DNA of 64,000 bases from Tenacibaculum gallaicum (GTDB lineage: Bacteria > Bacteroidota > Bacteroidia > Flavobacteriales > Flavobacteriaceae). The translations under genes and the position numbers were made by a program. Positions 32,782 to 41,738 of the stretch are shown in pieces. The notes beneath the pieces are model-generated. The model saw only the letters and a list, made by a program, of their open reading frames with translations, searched no databases and was not told the origin of the DNA. Position 1 is the first letter of the stretch; each line of letters starts with the position of its first letter. The stretch lies in contig NZ_QUNS01000003.1 of assembly GCF_003387615.1 (NCBI RefSeq), positions 121,384 to 185,383 on the forward strand, given 5' to 3'.

Positions 32782-34212
32782 ATGAGAAAACTAACTTATT
32801 TACTAGTACTAATCATCATCCTTTCTTACACAAATAATAAATCTAGTCCATTAGAAGACTCCAATATAAATGAAATTGCCAATTACTTAGACTCTTTAGA
32901 TGGATTCAGTGGAGCAGTTTTAATTGCTAAAAATGGTAGTGTTTTATTCAAAAAAGCATATGGATTTGCTCATTTAGGACATAAAGTTAAAAATAGAACA
33001 GACACAAAATTTAATCAAGGGTCAATTGGAAAAACATTTACAGCTGTAGCTATATTACAGTTAATACAACAAAAAAAAATAAAATTAACTGACAAAATAG
33101 GTGACTATCTTCCTAATTACCCGAATAAAATTGCTAGAGATTCTGTGACAATAGCTCATCTTTTAACACATACAAGTGGACTACCTCATTTTTTTGCGAG
33201 GAAATCCTTTATTAATGGGTCTAAAGATTTATATAGGTTCGCCAATAACTTTAGTTCTCTTTATGAAAATGAACCAATGGAATCTAAACCTGGTGAAATA
33301 TTTTCATATCGAAATACCAATTACTTGATACTTGGTAGAATAATTGAAACTGTAACTGGTAAGGAATACAATAAATATTTAGAAAGTAATATATACTCAG
33401 CCGCTTCGATGGAAAACACCGGTAATTATGATTTAGACCATCCTATTAACAATGCCGCAGAGGGTTATACAACCTCTGAAGTTCACCCAGACAAACTTAA
33501 AATAAATATCCATACATATCCTGTAAGAGGTGGTGCTCATGGAGGAGGATATACCACCTTAGACGATTTGTATAAATTTTCTCAAGCTTTGCAAAACTAT
33601 AAACTTCTTAATGGAAAATACACAAGCCTATATACCACACCTTTAAACAAAGACAGTCATTATGGTTATGGAATGCAATTTTCAAATCCTGATAAAGGTA
33701 CTATATACGGGCATACTGGAGGGCACTATGGTGTTGGTAATGAATGGCGAGTTTATAAACAAGAAGGATATACCGTAATAATTCTTACAAATAAAGATGC
33801 CAACAAAGGCTTTTTAGATGCTCGCTATTTTATAGAAAAAACTATTGCAGGCTCTACACCTAAACTCGATAATTATTTTTTCACCAAAAAGGTGATTAAA
33901 GCCTATTTAAATAGTGGCTTGGAACAAGCCAAAGCTACGATTAAAAACTCAAAATTTAAACTTTCTGAAATAGAGTTAAATACTGAAGGCTATGAAATGA
34001 TTAAAAGAGGTTTTTATAAAAAAGCAATTGACCTTTTTACTCTTGAAGTACTATTTTTTCCTGAATCATATGATGCTTACGACTCTTTAGGAGAAGCTTA
34101 TATGGAAAATGGTCAAATAAAAAAAGCTATCAAAAATTATCAAAAAAGCCTCAAGCTTAATCCTGATAATACAAATGCTGTAGAGAAGCTAAAAGAATTA
34201 AAATCTATTTAA
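32782..34212 (+). CDS. Serine hydrolase (beta-lactamase class C fold) with TPR tail
   Basis: This 476-residue protein has a hydrophobic N-terminal signal (YLLVLIIILSYT). The class C/DD-peptidase-like catalytic domain has the SxxK motif SIGKTF, YRNTNY (YxN) and GHTGG (HxG). The C-terminus (from about residue 405) adds tetratricopeptide repeats: YDAYDSLGEAYMENGQIKKA, then IKNYQKSLKLNPDNTNAVEK. It probably acts on a peptide, ester or lactam in the periplasm. It follows the MarR gene and precedes a second hydrolase by 10 bp. Confidence 0.82.
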   Translation: MRKLTYLLVLIIILSYTNNKSSPLEDSNINEIANYLDSLDGFSGAVLIAKNGSVLFKKAYGFAHLGHKVKNRTDTKFNQGSIGKTFTAVAILQLIQQKKIKLTDKIGDYLPNYPNKIARDSVTIAHLLTHTSGLPHFFARKSFINGSKDLYRFANNFSSLYENEPMESKPGEIFSYRNTNYLILGRIIETVTGKEYNKYLESNIYSAASMENTGNYDLDHPINNAAEGYTTSEVHPDKLKINIHTYPVRGGAHGGGYTTLDDLYKFSQALQNYKLLNGKYTSLYTTPLNKDSHYGYGMQFSNPDKGTIYGHTGGHYGVGNEWRVYKQEGYTVIILTNKDANKGFLDARYFIEKTIAGSTPKLDNYFFTKKVIKAYLNSGLEQAKATIKNSKFKLSEIELNTEGYEMIKRGFYKKAIDLFTLEVLFFPESYDAYDSLGEAYMENGQIKKAIKNYQKSLKLNPDNTNAVEKLKELKSI

Positions 34213-34222
34213 TTGTAATTAA

Positions 34223-35527
34223 ATGAAATACTACACTATTCTACTCATACTAATTACACCATTAGCTTTTGCTCAACAAGAGACAACATTAGAAAGTTAC
34301 ATGGATGCCCAAGCAAGTATTAATAATTTTTCAGGAGCAGTATTAGTTACTAAAAATGACTCCATCTTATTAAAAAAAGCATATGGAACTGCTGATTATG
34401 AGTGGGAAATTCCAAATACAATTGACACTAAATTTAGTTTAGCTTCCGTATCAAAACAATTTACAGCTGTTGCCATTATGCAGTTGATCGAAAAAGGTAA
34501 AATGTCGCTCGATGATAAACTTATTAAATATTATCCAGATTTTCCTAAAGGAAACCAAATAACAATTAAAATGATGTTAACACATAATGCTGGACTCCAA
34601 ATGGATTATGATGAGTTATATCTTACAAAAACATCATTAGATAAAGATTCTGTAGCAAATTATATTATGCAAAAACCTTTGTTGTTTAAACCAGGTTCAA
34701 ATACAGCATACAGTAATATTGGGTATTATTTACTTGCACGTATTATTGAAAAAGTTTCTAATCAATCATATTCAGCATATCTTAAAGTAAATTTATTTGA
34801 TAAAGCTAAAATGTACAATACAGGTGTAAGTACCAATGATTCAATCGTTTTTAAATCTGCTAAAACCTATTATAAAAAAGATGATACGCTCATAAAAACC
34901 CCTTACATAAACTGGAATTTTAATATTGGTCATGATGGTATCTACTCTACTGTAGAAGATTTATACCTCTGGAATAAAGCTCTTTTTAACAGTACAACTA
35001 TACTAAACGAAGTCTCTAAAAAAAAGGTACTTACCTCATATAATGATCAAAAATTTGGTTTTGGCTTAATGGTAAATCCTTTTTATAATCAAAACCATAA
35101 ATTAATAGCCCACGATGGAGGATTTTATGGAGCCATGACTTCGTTTAATAAATTTACCAATGATAACATTTTTATTACCGTATTATCTAACAATCAATCC
35201 CCTTCATATTTAATCGCTTACGGACTAGCTGCAATTCTTTTCAACAAGTCTGTAGAACTTCCATATAAACATCTACAAGTCAAAATAGACCCCATAATAT
35301 ATGATGATTATATTGGAAAATATAAGGATATCACAATTCTTAAAAAGAATAAAAAACTATACTACGCTAACTATGATACTGAGTTATTGCCAGAATCTGA
35401 TATGAAGTTTTTTCATTCTAATAACAATAACAGAACAATTGAATTTGTGAAAAATAAACAGGGGAAGGTCTTCCAAATTATAGTTAGGAAAGTAGGTGTA
35501 GCAGAGGTAAAAAAGAAAACTAATTAA
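34223..35527 (+). CDS. Serine hydrolase (beta-lactamase class C fold)
   Basis: This 434-residue protein has a signal peptide (MKYYTILLILITPLAFAQQ). The catalytic core has SVSKQF (SxxK), YSNIGY (YxN) and AHDGG (HxG). Unlike the gene before it, it has no TPR tail, but an isolated TPR-like fragment lies just downstream. The two proteins are paralogues (for example SLASVSKQFTAVAIMQL against NQGSIGKTFTAVAILQL). It is likely periplasmic, with a role in cell-wall or small-molecule hydrolysis under MarR control. Confidence 0.82.
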   Translation: MKYYTILLILITPLAFAQQETTLESYMDAQASINNFSGAVLVTKNDSILLKKAYGTADYEWEIPNTIDTKFSLASVSKQFTAVAIMQLIEKGKMSLDDKLIKYYPDFPKGNQITIKMMLTHNAGLQMDYDELYLTKTSLDKDSVANYIMQKPLLFKPGSNTAYSNIGYYLLARIIEKVSNQSYSAYLKVNLFDKAKMYNTGVSTNDSIVFKSAKTYYKKDDTLIKTPYINWNFNIGHDGIYSTVEDLYLWNKALFNSTTILNEVSKKKVLTSYNDQKFGFGLMVNPFYNQNHKLIAHDGGFYGAMTSFNKFTNDNIFITVLSNNQSPSYLIAYGLAAILFNKSVELPYKHLQVKIDPIIYDDYIGKYKDITILKKNKKLYYANYDTELLPESDMKFFHSNNNNRTIEFVKNKQGKVFQIIVRKVGVAEVKKKTN

Positions 35528-35553
35528 GTAACTAAATGCTTTCTAAATTTTGA

Positions 35554-35649
35554 TACTATATAAAAAGTTATCAGAAAAGTTTAGAAGTAAACCCTGAGAA
35601 CTTAAATGAAAAGGAGAAGTTACGCGAATTATTTTTATTAAATAATTAG
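35554..35649 (+). pseudogene. TPR fragment, remnant of a serine hydrolase tail
   Basis: Without a start codon the frame reads YYIKSYQKSLEVNPENLNEK, then EKLRELFLLNN and stops at TAG 35647-35649. It matches the last repeat of the upstream hydrolase (NYQKSLKLNPDNTNAVEKLK). It is the leftover of a TPR tail, either from the second hydrolase or from a third copy now deleted. Confidence 0.7.
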
Positions 35650-35656
35650 CACAAAC

Positions 35657-35686
35657 AAAAACTCCGCTTTACAGCGGAGTTTTTTA
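35657..35686. terminator. Bidirectional intrinsic terminator
   Basis: AAAACTCCGCT and AGCGGAGTTTT arms around TTAC, with A and T tracts on each side. It overlaps the 3' end of the minus-strand gene. Confidence 0.88.
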
Positions 35687-36865
35687 TTCTTCTTCATCAG
35701 TAAAAGAAGTATTCTTCTTAGCTTTCTTACTACCTTCATACAACTCGTACTTAACAAAACGACAATCTAAATCGGCGTTTTTAAGCGGAACTCTTTTTGA
35801 AGTTCGTAATCCTACATATTTTAATGCTTGAATATCTGACGTAATTAACCACGCAGTTGAGTTTGGATAGTTATTCTTTAAGGTATCCCCTATTTTTCTA
35901 TAAAATTCTTCTACATCAATATTTAAACGCTCTCCGTAAGGCGGATTGAATAAAATTGTTGTTTTACCAAATACTTCTTTTTTAGAGTTAAAAAAGTTTA
36001 CATGGTGCACACCTATAAACTCTTCTAAATTCGCATTTATAATATTCTGTTGTGCTTTTCTAACTGCTGATGGGGCCTTATCAAAGCCCATAATTTTAAA
36101 ATGTGAACTTCGTATTTTCTTTAGCAACGAATCTTGAATAACAAAGTACAAATCTTCGTCATAATCTTTCCAGTTTTCAAAAGCAAAATGCTTGCGGTTA
36201 ATATTTGCAGGAATTTGATTTGCAATCATTGCTGCTTCAATTAAAATAGTTCCTGAACCACACATCGGATCAATAAAGTTCTCCTCACCTTTATATCCAG
36301 AAAGCAATACTAATCCTGCTGCTAATACCTCATTAATAGGCGCAATATTTGTTGCACTACGATATCCACGTTTGTGTAACGAATCACCAGATGAATCTAA
36401 TGAAATGGTTAACCATTCTTTATGAATATGAATATGAACTTTTACATCTGGATATTTTAAATCTACATTCGGACGCTTTTTATATTTGTGCATAAAATAA
36501 TCAGCAATGGCATCCTTTGATTTTAAACTGATGTAATGCGAGTTGGTAGTGAAATTATTTGAGTTTACTACAGAACCAATCGCAAACGTTCCATCAACCT
36601 CTAAAAAACGTTCCCATTTTACACGCTGAATCGCTTCGTATAAATCTTCTTCATCAAAAATTTTACTACGTTTTATGGGTTTTAAAATACGAATAGCAGT
36701 ACGCAATGCAATGTTTGCTTTGTACATAAATCCATTATCCCCCTTAAAAGTAACACTTCGTATTCCTTCTTTCACTTCCATTGCTCCTAGTTGACGTAAC
36801 TCGTCAGCTAAAACTCCTTCTAAACCTGCCATCGTTACGGCAGTCATTTTAAAATCTTTTTCCAT
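35684..36865 (-). CDS. THUMP-domain RNA methyltransferase (RlmL/RlmK N-terminal type)
   Basis: This 393-residue protein uses ATG 36865; the frame is open to a GTG at 36883, but MEKDFKMTAVTMAGLEGVLA is the usual start. An N-terminal THUMP RNA-binding domain (residues about 40-150, with YEAIQRVKWERFL) precedes a Rossmann methyltransferase domain. That domain has FIDPMCGSGTILIEAAMIAN (SAM motif) and ILFNPPYGERL, the NPPY catalytic motif of N2-guanine or N6-adenine methylases. It corresponds to the m2G2445 activity of E. coli RlmL, but without the second fused domain. Confidence 0.88.
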   Translation of the reverse strand: MEKDFKMTAVTMAGLEGVLADELRQLGAMEVKEGIRSVTFKGDNGFMYKANIALRTAIRILKPIKRSKIFDEEDLYEAIQRVKWERFLEVDGTFAIGSVVNSNNFTTNSHYISLKSKDAIADYFMHKYKKRPNVDLKYPDVKVHIHIHKEWLTISLDSSGDSLHKRGYRSATNIAPINEVLAAGLVLLSGYKGEENFIDPMCGSGTILIEAAMIANQIPANINRKHFAFENWKDYDEDLYFVIQDSLLKKIRSSHFKIMGFDKAPSAVRKAQQNIINANLEEFIGVHHVNFFNSKKEVFGKTTILFNPPYGERLNIDVEEFYRKIGDTLKNNYPNSTAWLITSDIQALKYVGLRTSKRVPLKNADLDCRFVKYELYEGSKKAKKNTSFTDEEE

Positions 36866-36955
36866 GTAACTGTAAAATTTCACTGCAAAAGTACAGCTAA
36901 TTTTGGGTTGTTGTGAATCTTTTCTACTTTGAATATAAAAAACGTAAGTTTTGCG

Positions 36956-36963
36956 TATTTTTG
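36956..36963 (+). promoter_or_regulatory. -7 box (TATTTTTG)
   Basis: TATTTTTG, 15 bp upstream of ATG 36979. A TTTG at 36928-36931 is present but 24 bp away, wider than ideal. Confidence 0.45.
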
Positions 36964-36978
36964 CAGACCTTTATAGTT

Positions 36979-37707
36979 ATGAATACAACAACAGATTGGT
37001 TTACTTCTTGGTTTAACACACCATACTATCATATTTTATACAAGCATAGAAACGATGCCGATGCGCAATTTTTTATGCGAAATATTACTGCTTTTTTACA
37101 ACTACCTAAATTGAGTCGTATTGCTGATTTGCCCTGCGGTAAAGGACGTCATGCAGTGTACTTAAACTCGTTAGGTTATGATGTTGTTGGAGGTGATTTA
37201 AGCGAAAACAGCATTGAACATGCCAAACAATTTGAAAATGACACACTTCATTTTGAGGTTTGGGACATGCGAAAACCTATTGAAAGTAAATACGATGCGG
37301 TGTTTAATCTCTTTACTAGTTTTGGTTATTTTGAAGATGATAACGAGGACATTGCTGTTTTAAGAAGTATTAAAAATGGATTAAAAGAAAACGGAGTATT
37401 TGTATTAGACTTTTTAAATGTTGAGAAAGTGAAAAATACGCTAGTAAAAGAAGAAGTAAAAACGATTGACGGCATTGAATTCAATATTAAAAAAGAAATT
37501 AAAGATGGGTTTATCTTAAAGCATATTTCTTTTACTGCTGATGGGAAAGCACACTCATACACAGAGCGCGTTAAGTTTTTAACGTTAGAAAAGCTACAAC
37601 CATATTTTGATAGTGTTGGCTTACAGGTAACACATGTTTTTGGTGATTACAACCTTAATGATTTTAATTCACAATCTTCTGACCGTTTAATTATTGTTGC
37701 AAAATGA
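36979..37707 (+). CDS. Class I SAM-dependent methyltransferase
   Basis: The frame opens at 36913, but ATG 36979 follows the promoter and gives the family start MNTTTDWFTSWFNTPYYHIL. The product has 242 residues. SAM motif I is RIADLPCGKGRHAVYLNSLG and motif II GGDLSENSIEHAKQF. FNLFTSFGYFEDDNED is motif IV. The aromatic NTPYYH start resembles small-molecule methyltransferases. It overlaps the ZIP gene by 4 bp (ATGA). Substrate unknown. Confidence 0.85.
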   Translation: MNTTTDWFTSWFNTPYYHILYKHRNDADAQFFMRNITAFLQLPKLSRIADLPCGKGRHAVYLNSLGYDVVGGDLSENSIEHAKQFENDTLHFEVWDMRKPIESKYDAVFNLFTSFGYFEDDNEDIAVLRSIKNGLKENGVFVLDFLNVEKVKNTLVKEEVKTIDGIEFNIKKEIKDGFILKHISFTADGKAHSYTERVKFLTLEKLQPYFDSVGLQVTHVFGDYNLNDFNSQSSDRLIIVAK

Positions 37708-38393
37708 GTTACTTATTGCTAATTGTTTCTGTTTTAGTAGGTGTTTTATTTGTGTTTACACTAAAACCTAGTAACACCTTCGTTCGCTTATTATTAGCCT
37801 TTAGTGGCGCTTATTTACTTTCGGTAACCATCTTACATTTATTACCTGAAGTATATCACCATAGCGATAACACAAAATTAGTTGGTATCTTAATTTTGGT
37901 GGGAATCATCATTCAATCAGTATTAGAATCTTTTTCTAAAGGTGCTGAACACGGACATATCCATTTACATTCTGACTCTTCAGAGTTCCCTTGGTTACTA
38001 TTTATTAGTTTATGTATCCATGCTTTTTCAGAAGGATTACCAATTCATCACGCAGATAATAATTTGTTATGGGCAATTATTGTACATAAAATTCCGATTG
38101 CTATTGTTTTAACTACCTTTTTATTACATGCAAAGTATTCGAAAAAAGCAGTATTTTTCTTTTTAACAGTATTTTCATTAATGAGTCCTTTAGGAATTTT
38201 AGTATCTAACAAAATTCCTTTAATAGAACAATATCATACAGAAATTACAGCCTTAATAGTTGGTGTGTTTTTACACATTTCAACCATTATTCTTTTTGAA
38301 AGCACCGAAAACCATAAATTTAACTACAAAAAGTTTGCAGCTATTATTTTAGGAGTCTTATTAACTATCTTCTCTATGCACCAACCCCACTGA
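37704..38393 (+). CDS. ZIP-family metal transporter
   Basis: This 229-residue protein has eight or so membrane spans. The ZIP marks are HGHIHLHSDSSEF in the variable loop, then CIHAFSEGLPIHHAD in TM4 with the metal ligands, and IVHKIPIAIVLTTFLLH in TM5. It should import zinc or iron. It overlaps the methyltransferase start/stop by 4 bp and, at its 3' end, overlaps the converging cupin gene by 33 bp. Confidence 0.88.
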   Translation: MSYLLLIVSVLVGVLFVFTLKPSNTFVRLLLAFSGAYLLSVTILHLLPEVYHHSDNTKLVGILILVGIIIQSVLESFSKGAEHGHIHLHSDSSEFPWLLFISLCIHAFSEGLPIHHADNNLLWAIIVHKIPIAIVLTTFLLHAKYSKKAVFFFLTVFSLMSPLGILVSNKIPLIEQYHTEITALIVGVFLHISTIILFESTENHKFNYKKFAAIILGVLLTIFSMHQPH

Positions 38394-38729
38394 GAAAGCA
38401 GGTAAACACACCGCTACATATTCACAAGGTTCGGTAAATGGATTTGAATATTGAATACGTACATTTTTTTCAATTTTGATAGATTGTCCTGCTTCTAGCA
38501 CTATAATTTCTCCATCAATATTGAATTGCTTTTTTCCTTTGATTATGTAGGTATATTCTTCAAATTCTGGTTTTTGAAAAGGTTCACTCCAACCTGCAGG
38601 AGCCATCATGTGTGCTATACTTACTTTTGAATTTCTATCGGTAGCATTTCCAAAATGTTCTTCAATTAATTTTCCATCGGTAGTTGGCACTACAAACGGA
38701 CTTTTTTGAATGGTATATTTTTTACTCAT
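38361..38729 (-). CDS. Cupin-domain protein
   Basis: This 122-residue single cupin has the first motif PAGWSEPFQKPEFEEYTYII with E residues but no HxH pair. The second part is LEAGQSIKIEKNVRIQYSNP. The metal site looks incomplete, so it may bind a ligand rather than catalyse. It is encoded opposite the ZIP gene, and the two coding ends share 33 bp. Function unknown. Confidence 0.78.
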   Translation of the reverse strand: MSKKYTIQKSPFVVPTTDGKLIEEHFGNATDRNSKVSIAHMMAPAGWSEPFQKPEFEEYTYIIKGKKQFNIDGEIIVLEAGQSIKIEKNVRIQYSNPFTEPCEYVAVCLPAFSVGLVHREDS

Positions 38730-38921
38730 ATTGTTTTATTTACTAGTGTTTCCTGCTTCTCAAATTCATCTTAAATGTCTTTTTGCTTTTTAAGACATAA
38801 TTCCTTTTTACGAACTTAACTATTTTTTACACCTATACAGCAAGGGTCGCTGATACTACGGCACGAAACTTTAACATCAAGGCATTAGGCTAATAAAAAC
38901 CTTTTTTTTATGATATCTCTT
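38730..38921. other. Gene-free stretch
   Basis: About 190 bp between two minus-strand genes. It must contain the cupin promoter. I saw no exact TAnnTTTG and no convincing hairpin. Confidence 0.35.
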
Positions 38922-39464
38922 TTAATTATCCGTTTCAGCTTTCCAAATTGGTGTAAGGCTCCTTTTAGCACTTTTAAACTTATCTGGCATGTTTTTAAAA
39001 GGAGTAACAACAAAAGTAAAGCTATCATCTGCACTAAATCTCCAATAATTTCCTTTCAATGCTCCATCTTCTGTTTCAACATTCCAATCAGGAATGTTTA
39101 TTAAAGAGAACTCTTTTGTTTCTTGGTTAAAATCTAGTGCAAAATCTTTTAGTTCTTTTTCCGAAGGATAATTCAATATAATTTTTGCGTTCAAATTACC
39201 GTTATCTGTAACATAAAAAGTACATGATTTTGATGGATAGGTTTCTATTTCTTTCCTCCAGTTTCTTGCTATTATTTTTTTTAATTCTGAGCTAATCTGT
39301 AAACTATCTCCTTCTTTTACTATTAGTGCAAATATATTTTCTTGAACAATGGCTATTTTTTGCTCTTTTGGGTTTACTGTAACGGTTGTTTTCTCCGCTC
39401 CTATTCTGCTGTTTTCTCCAAAAAAAACTCCCAATACAAAAAACACTATTTTTATTACTTCCAT
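38922..39464 (-). CDS. Hypothetical exported protein
   Basis: This 180-residue protein has a short hydrophobic N-terminus (VIKIVFFVLGVFFGE) that may be a signal peptide. The rest is hydrophilic and beta-rich, with AEKTTVTVNPKEQKIAIVQE, a single C in SKSCTFYVTDNG, and YWRFSADDSFTFVVTPFKNM near the end. I do not recognise the family. A terminator-like hairpin of the preceding gene lies just upstream, so it has its own promoter. Confidence 0.5.
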   Translation of the reverse strand: MEVIKIVFFVLGVFFGENSRIGAEKTTVTVNPKEQKIAIVQENIFALIVKEGDSLQISSELKKIIARNWRKEIETYPSKSCTFYVTDNGNLNAKIILNYPSEKELKDFALDFNQETKEFSLINIPDWNVETEDGALKGNYWRFSADDSFTFVVTPFKNMPDKFKSAKRSLTPIWKAETDN

Positions 39465-39493
39465 CTTTTAAAATTACATCGCTATTATTAATT

Positions 39494-39521
39494 AAAAAGC
39501 CGAAACATTTGTTTCGGCTTT
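39494..39521 (-). terminator. Intrinsic terminator
   Basis: Perfect 11-base arms AAAGCCGAAAC (39496-39506) and GTTTCGGCTTT (39511-39521), read into T on the minus strand after the lipoprotein gene. Confidence 0.85.
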
Positions 39522-39529
39522 GAATATTT

Positions 39530-40090
39530 TTAGTTAAACCAAATGGTAAATGATTTAATCTTTGCTAAATCAGGAATTTGTTCAACGGTTACTTTTTGAG
39601 TACTAAATTCTTTTAAACCCAAATCTTCATTATCAATCGTTATTGTTGCGTTTAAGTCGTCAATAAATAACGTTGCTGATGAAAACGATGATTCAACTTT
39701 ATTTACTTTAGTATTTGCGTTAATTTCTTGAAAAGTAGATTTTATATTGATTCCTGACTTTGTTTTAAAACGATCGTCAAAAACCTCAATACTTTTAATA
39801 GTTGATATAGAATCTAATTGTTCTTTTGGAGTAATGGTTAACAAATGTTTACCTCCTTTTTCATATACCAAGTACTTATCATCTTCTTGAAAAAGATTAT
39901 TTCCTTTAGCTCCTTCACTTAATACTTTAACTACTGAGTCTTGCTTAAATACGTTTTCAATTTCGTTAACAGTTGTTTTAGTAGTTAACTTTCCTACTTT
40001 TCCTTTAGCAATTTCAAATTTACTATTACCACATTGGATAAATAATACTGATATTACTGCGATAACTAAAGGTTTCATTAATGTTCTCAT
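39530..40090 (-). CDS. Hypothetical lipoprotein
   Basis: This 186-residue protein (or 182 from the second ATG, MKPLVIAVISVLFIQCGNSK) has a good lipobox (FIQC). The mature part has an acidic helical region, EDDKYLVYEKGGKHLLTITP, and a C-terminal segment ending in KIKSFTIWFN. I do not recognise it. It follows the HerA-like gene by 41 bp on the same strand. Confidence 0.6.
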   Translation of the reverse strand: MRTLMKPLVIAVISVLFIQCGNSKFEIAKGKVGKLTTKTTVNEIENVFKQDSVVKVLSEGAKGNNLFQEDDKYLVYEKGGKHLLTITPKEQLDSISTIKSIEVFDDRFKTKSGINIKSTFQEINANTKVNKVESSFSSATLFIDDLNATITIDNEDLGLKEFSTQKVTVEQIPDLAKIKSFTIWFN

Positions 40091-40131
40091 TGGTCTTCTT
40101 TTATATTTAAAACGTCTATTTCTTCTATTTG

Positions 40132-41652
40132 TTATTTTAGTACTTTTTTCAAAATCCCAAAAGCTGCTCTAATAAAAGTAGCACTCGTTAATACTTTTAC
40201 TACTGGGTTCATACGAGTACTTCTACTACCTGTTGAAGATTTTCTTCTCCTCTTTTCTTCTTCCTCTTTACGAGCTTCTTCGGTTTTCTCTTCGTTGATT
40301 TTTTCAATCTTCTCGTTTAGCATTTCGTATGCACTCTCTCTGTCTAAGGCATCGTTGTATTTCGGAATTAATCTCGAATTGTCTAAAACTTGCTTAATTT
40401 CCTTCTCTGTTAATACGTCCATTCTACTCATTGGTGCACGTAACATTGTTCGCGCTAACGGAGTTGGAATTCCTTTTTCATTTAAAACAGAAATCAACGC
40501 CTCTCCTATCCCTAACTGTGTTAATACTTCTTTAGTATCATAATATTCAGAATCTGGATAATTTTCGGCTGCTAATTTAATTGCTTTTCTATCTTTTGCC
40601 GTAAATGCACGTAAAGCATGTTGAACTTTCATTCCTAACTGAGCCAATACATCTTCTGGAACATCTTTTGGATTTTGTGTAACGAAATACAATCCTATTC
40701 CTTTTGAACGGATTAACTTTACAATGCTCTCTATTTGACTTAACAAGGCTTTTGAAGCTTCATCAAATACTAAATGAGCTTCATCTATAAAAATGATTAA
40801 TTCTGGTCTACCGCTATCTCCTTGCTCTGGAAAAGTTTCATATACCTCAGCTAGTAACTGTAACATAAAGGTTGAAAACAACTTTGGCCTATCTTGAATA
40901 TCTGTTAAACGTAGTACAGAAATAACTCCACGTCCGTTTTCATCTATTCGAGTTAAATCGTCAACATCAAACGATTTTTCTCCGAAGAATAAATCACCTC
41001 CTTGTTGCTCAATTTCAATAATTTTTCTAAGGATTGCTCCAGTACTTGCGGTAGAAATTCGTCCGTATTCTTTTTTAATCTCTTCTTTCCCTTCATTGGT
41101 TATATATTGAAGGATTTTCTTGAAGTCTTTTAAGTCTAATAAAGGTAATTGGTTATCATCACAATATTTAAAAATAATCGCTACAATTCCTGATTGTGTT
41201 TCAGTTAAATCTAATATACGCGATAATAATACTGGTCCAAATTCAGAAACGGTAGCACGCAAACGCACTCCATTTTGTTCTGAAATTGATAAGATTTCTA
41301 TTGGAAATTTTGTAGGCGTAAATGGTATTCCTATTTTTTCGTGACGCTCATCAATCTTTGCATGTCCAGGACTTGGTTTCGCCAACCCACTTAAGTCTCC
41401 TTTTACATCCATCAACAACACAGGAATTCCTTTTTCTGACATGTTTTCCGCCAGTACTTGTAAGGTTTTTGTTTTACCTGTTCCTGTTGCTCCAGCTATT
41501 AATCCGTGACGGTTTAATGTTTTTAAAGGAATATTTACATGGGCATTAGTTACTGTTTCTTCTCCTAACATTCCTGCTCCTAGTGTAATAAACTCTCCTT
41601 TTGGTGTATAGCCTTCTTTGATGTAATTGAAAAACGCTTCGGTTTTACTCAT
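40132..41652 (-). CDS. HerA-like ATPase, DUF853 family
   Basis: The frame opens at 41706, but ATG 41652 gives the family start MSKTEAFFNYIKEGYTPKGE (506 residues). Walker A is LIAGATGTGKTKTLQ (residues 51-65) and Walker B is ELIIFIDEAHLVFDEA. ALRAFTAKDRKAIKLAAENY and the arginine finger region follow. DUF853 (YjgR) proteins are HerA/FtsK-type translocases of unclear cargo. The C-terminus is lysine- and arginine-rich (EEEKRRRKSSTGSRSTR). Divergent from queE. Confidence 0.88.
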   Translation of the reverse strand: MSKTEAFFNYIKEGYTPKGEFITLGAGMLGEETVTNAHVNIPLKTLNRHGLIAGATGTGKTKTLQVLAENMSEKGIPVLLMDVKGDLSGLAKPSPGHAKIDERHEKIGIPFTPTKFPIEILSISEQNGVRLRATVSEFGPVLLSRILDLTETQSGIVAIIFKYCDDNQLPLLDLKDFKKILQYITNEGKEEIKKEYGRISTASTGAILRKIIEIEQQGGDLFFGEKSFDVDDLTRIDENGRGVISVLRLTDIQDRPKLFSTFMLQLLAEVYETFPEQGDSGRPELIIFIDEAHLVFDEASKALLSQIESIVKLIRSKGIGLYFVTQNPKDVPEDVLAQLGMKVQHALRAFTAKDRKAIKLAAENYPDSEYYDTKEVLTQLGIGEALISVLNEKGIPTPLARTMLRAPMSRMDVLTEKEIKQVLDNSRLIPKYNDALDRESAYEMLNEKIEKINEEKTEEARKEEEEKRRRKSSTGSRSTRMNPVVKVLTSATFIRAAFGILKKVLK

Positions 41653-41723
41653 TATTCTTGACCTTTTTTGTGATAAAAACACGTAAAAGTAACAAAAATC
41701 ATTCATTAATTTTTAATGTTGCC

Positions 41724-41731
41724 TATCTTTG
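41724..41731 (+). promoter_or_regulatory. -7 box (TATCTTTG) 7 bp from the queE start
   Basis: TATCTTTG is followed by CACCCTT and ATG 41739. Transcription should start at or within a few bases of the ATG, so the mRNA is probably leaderless. Confidence 0.5.
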
Positions 41732-41738
41732 CACCCTT

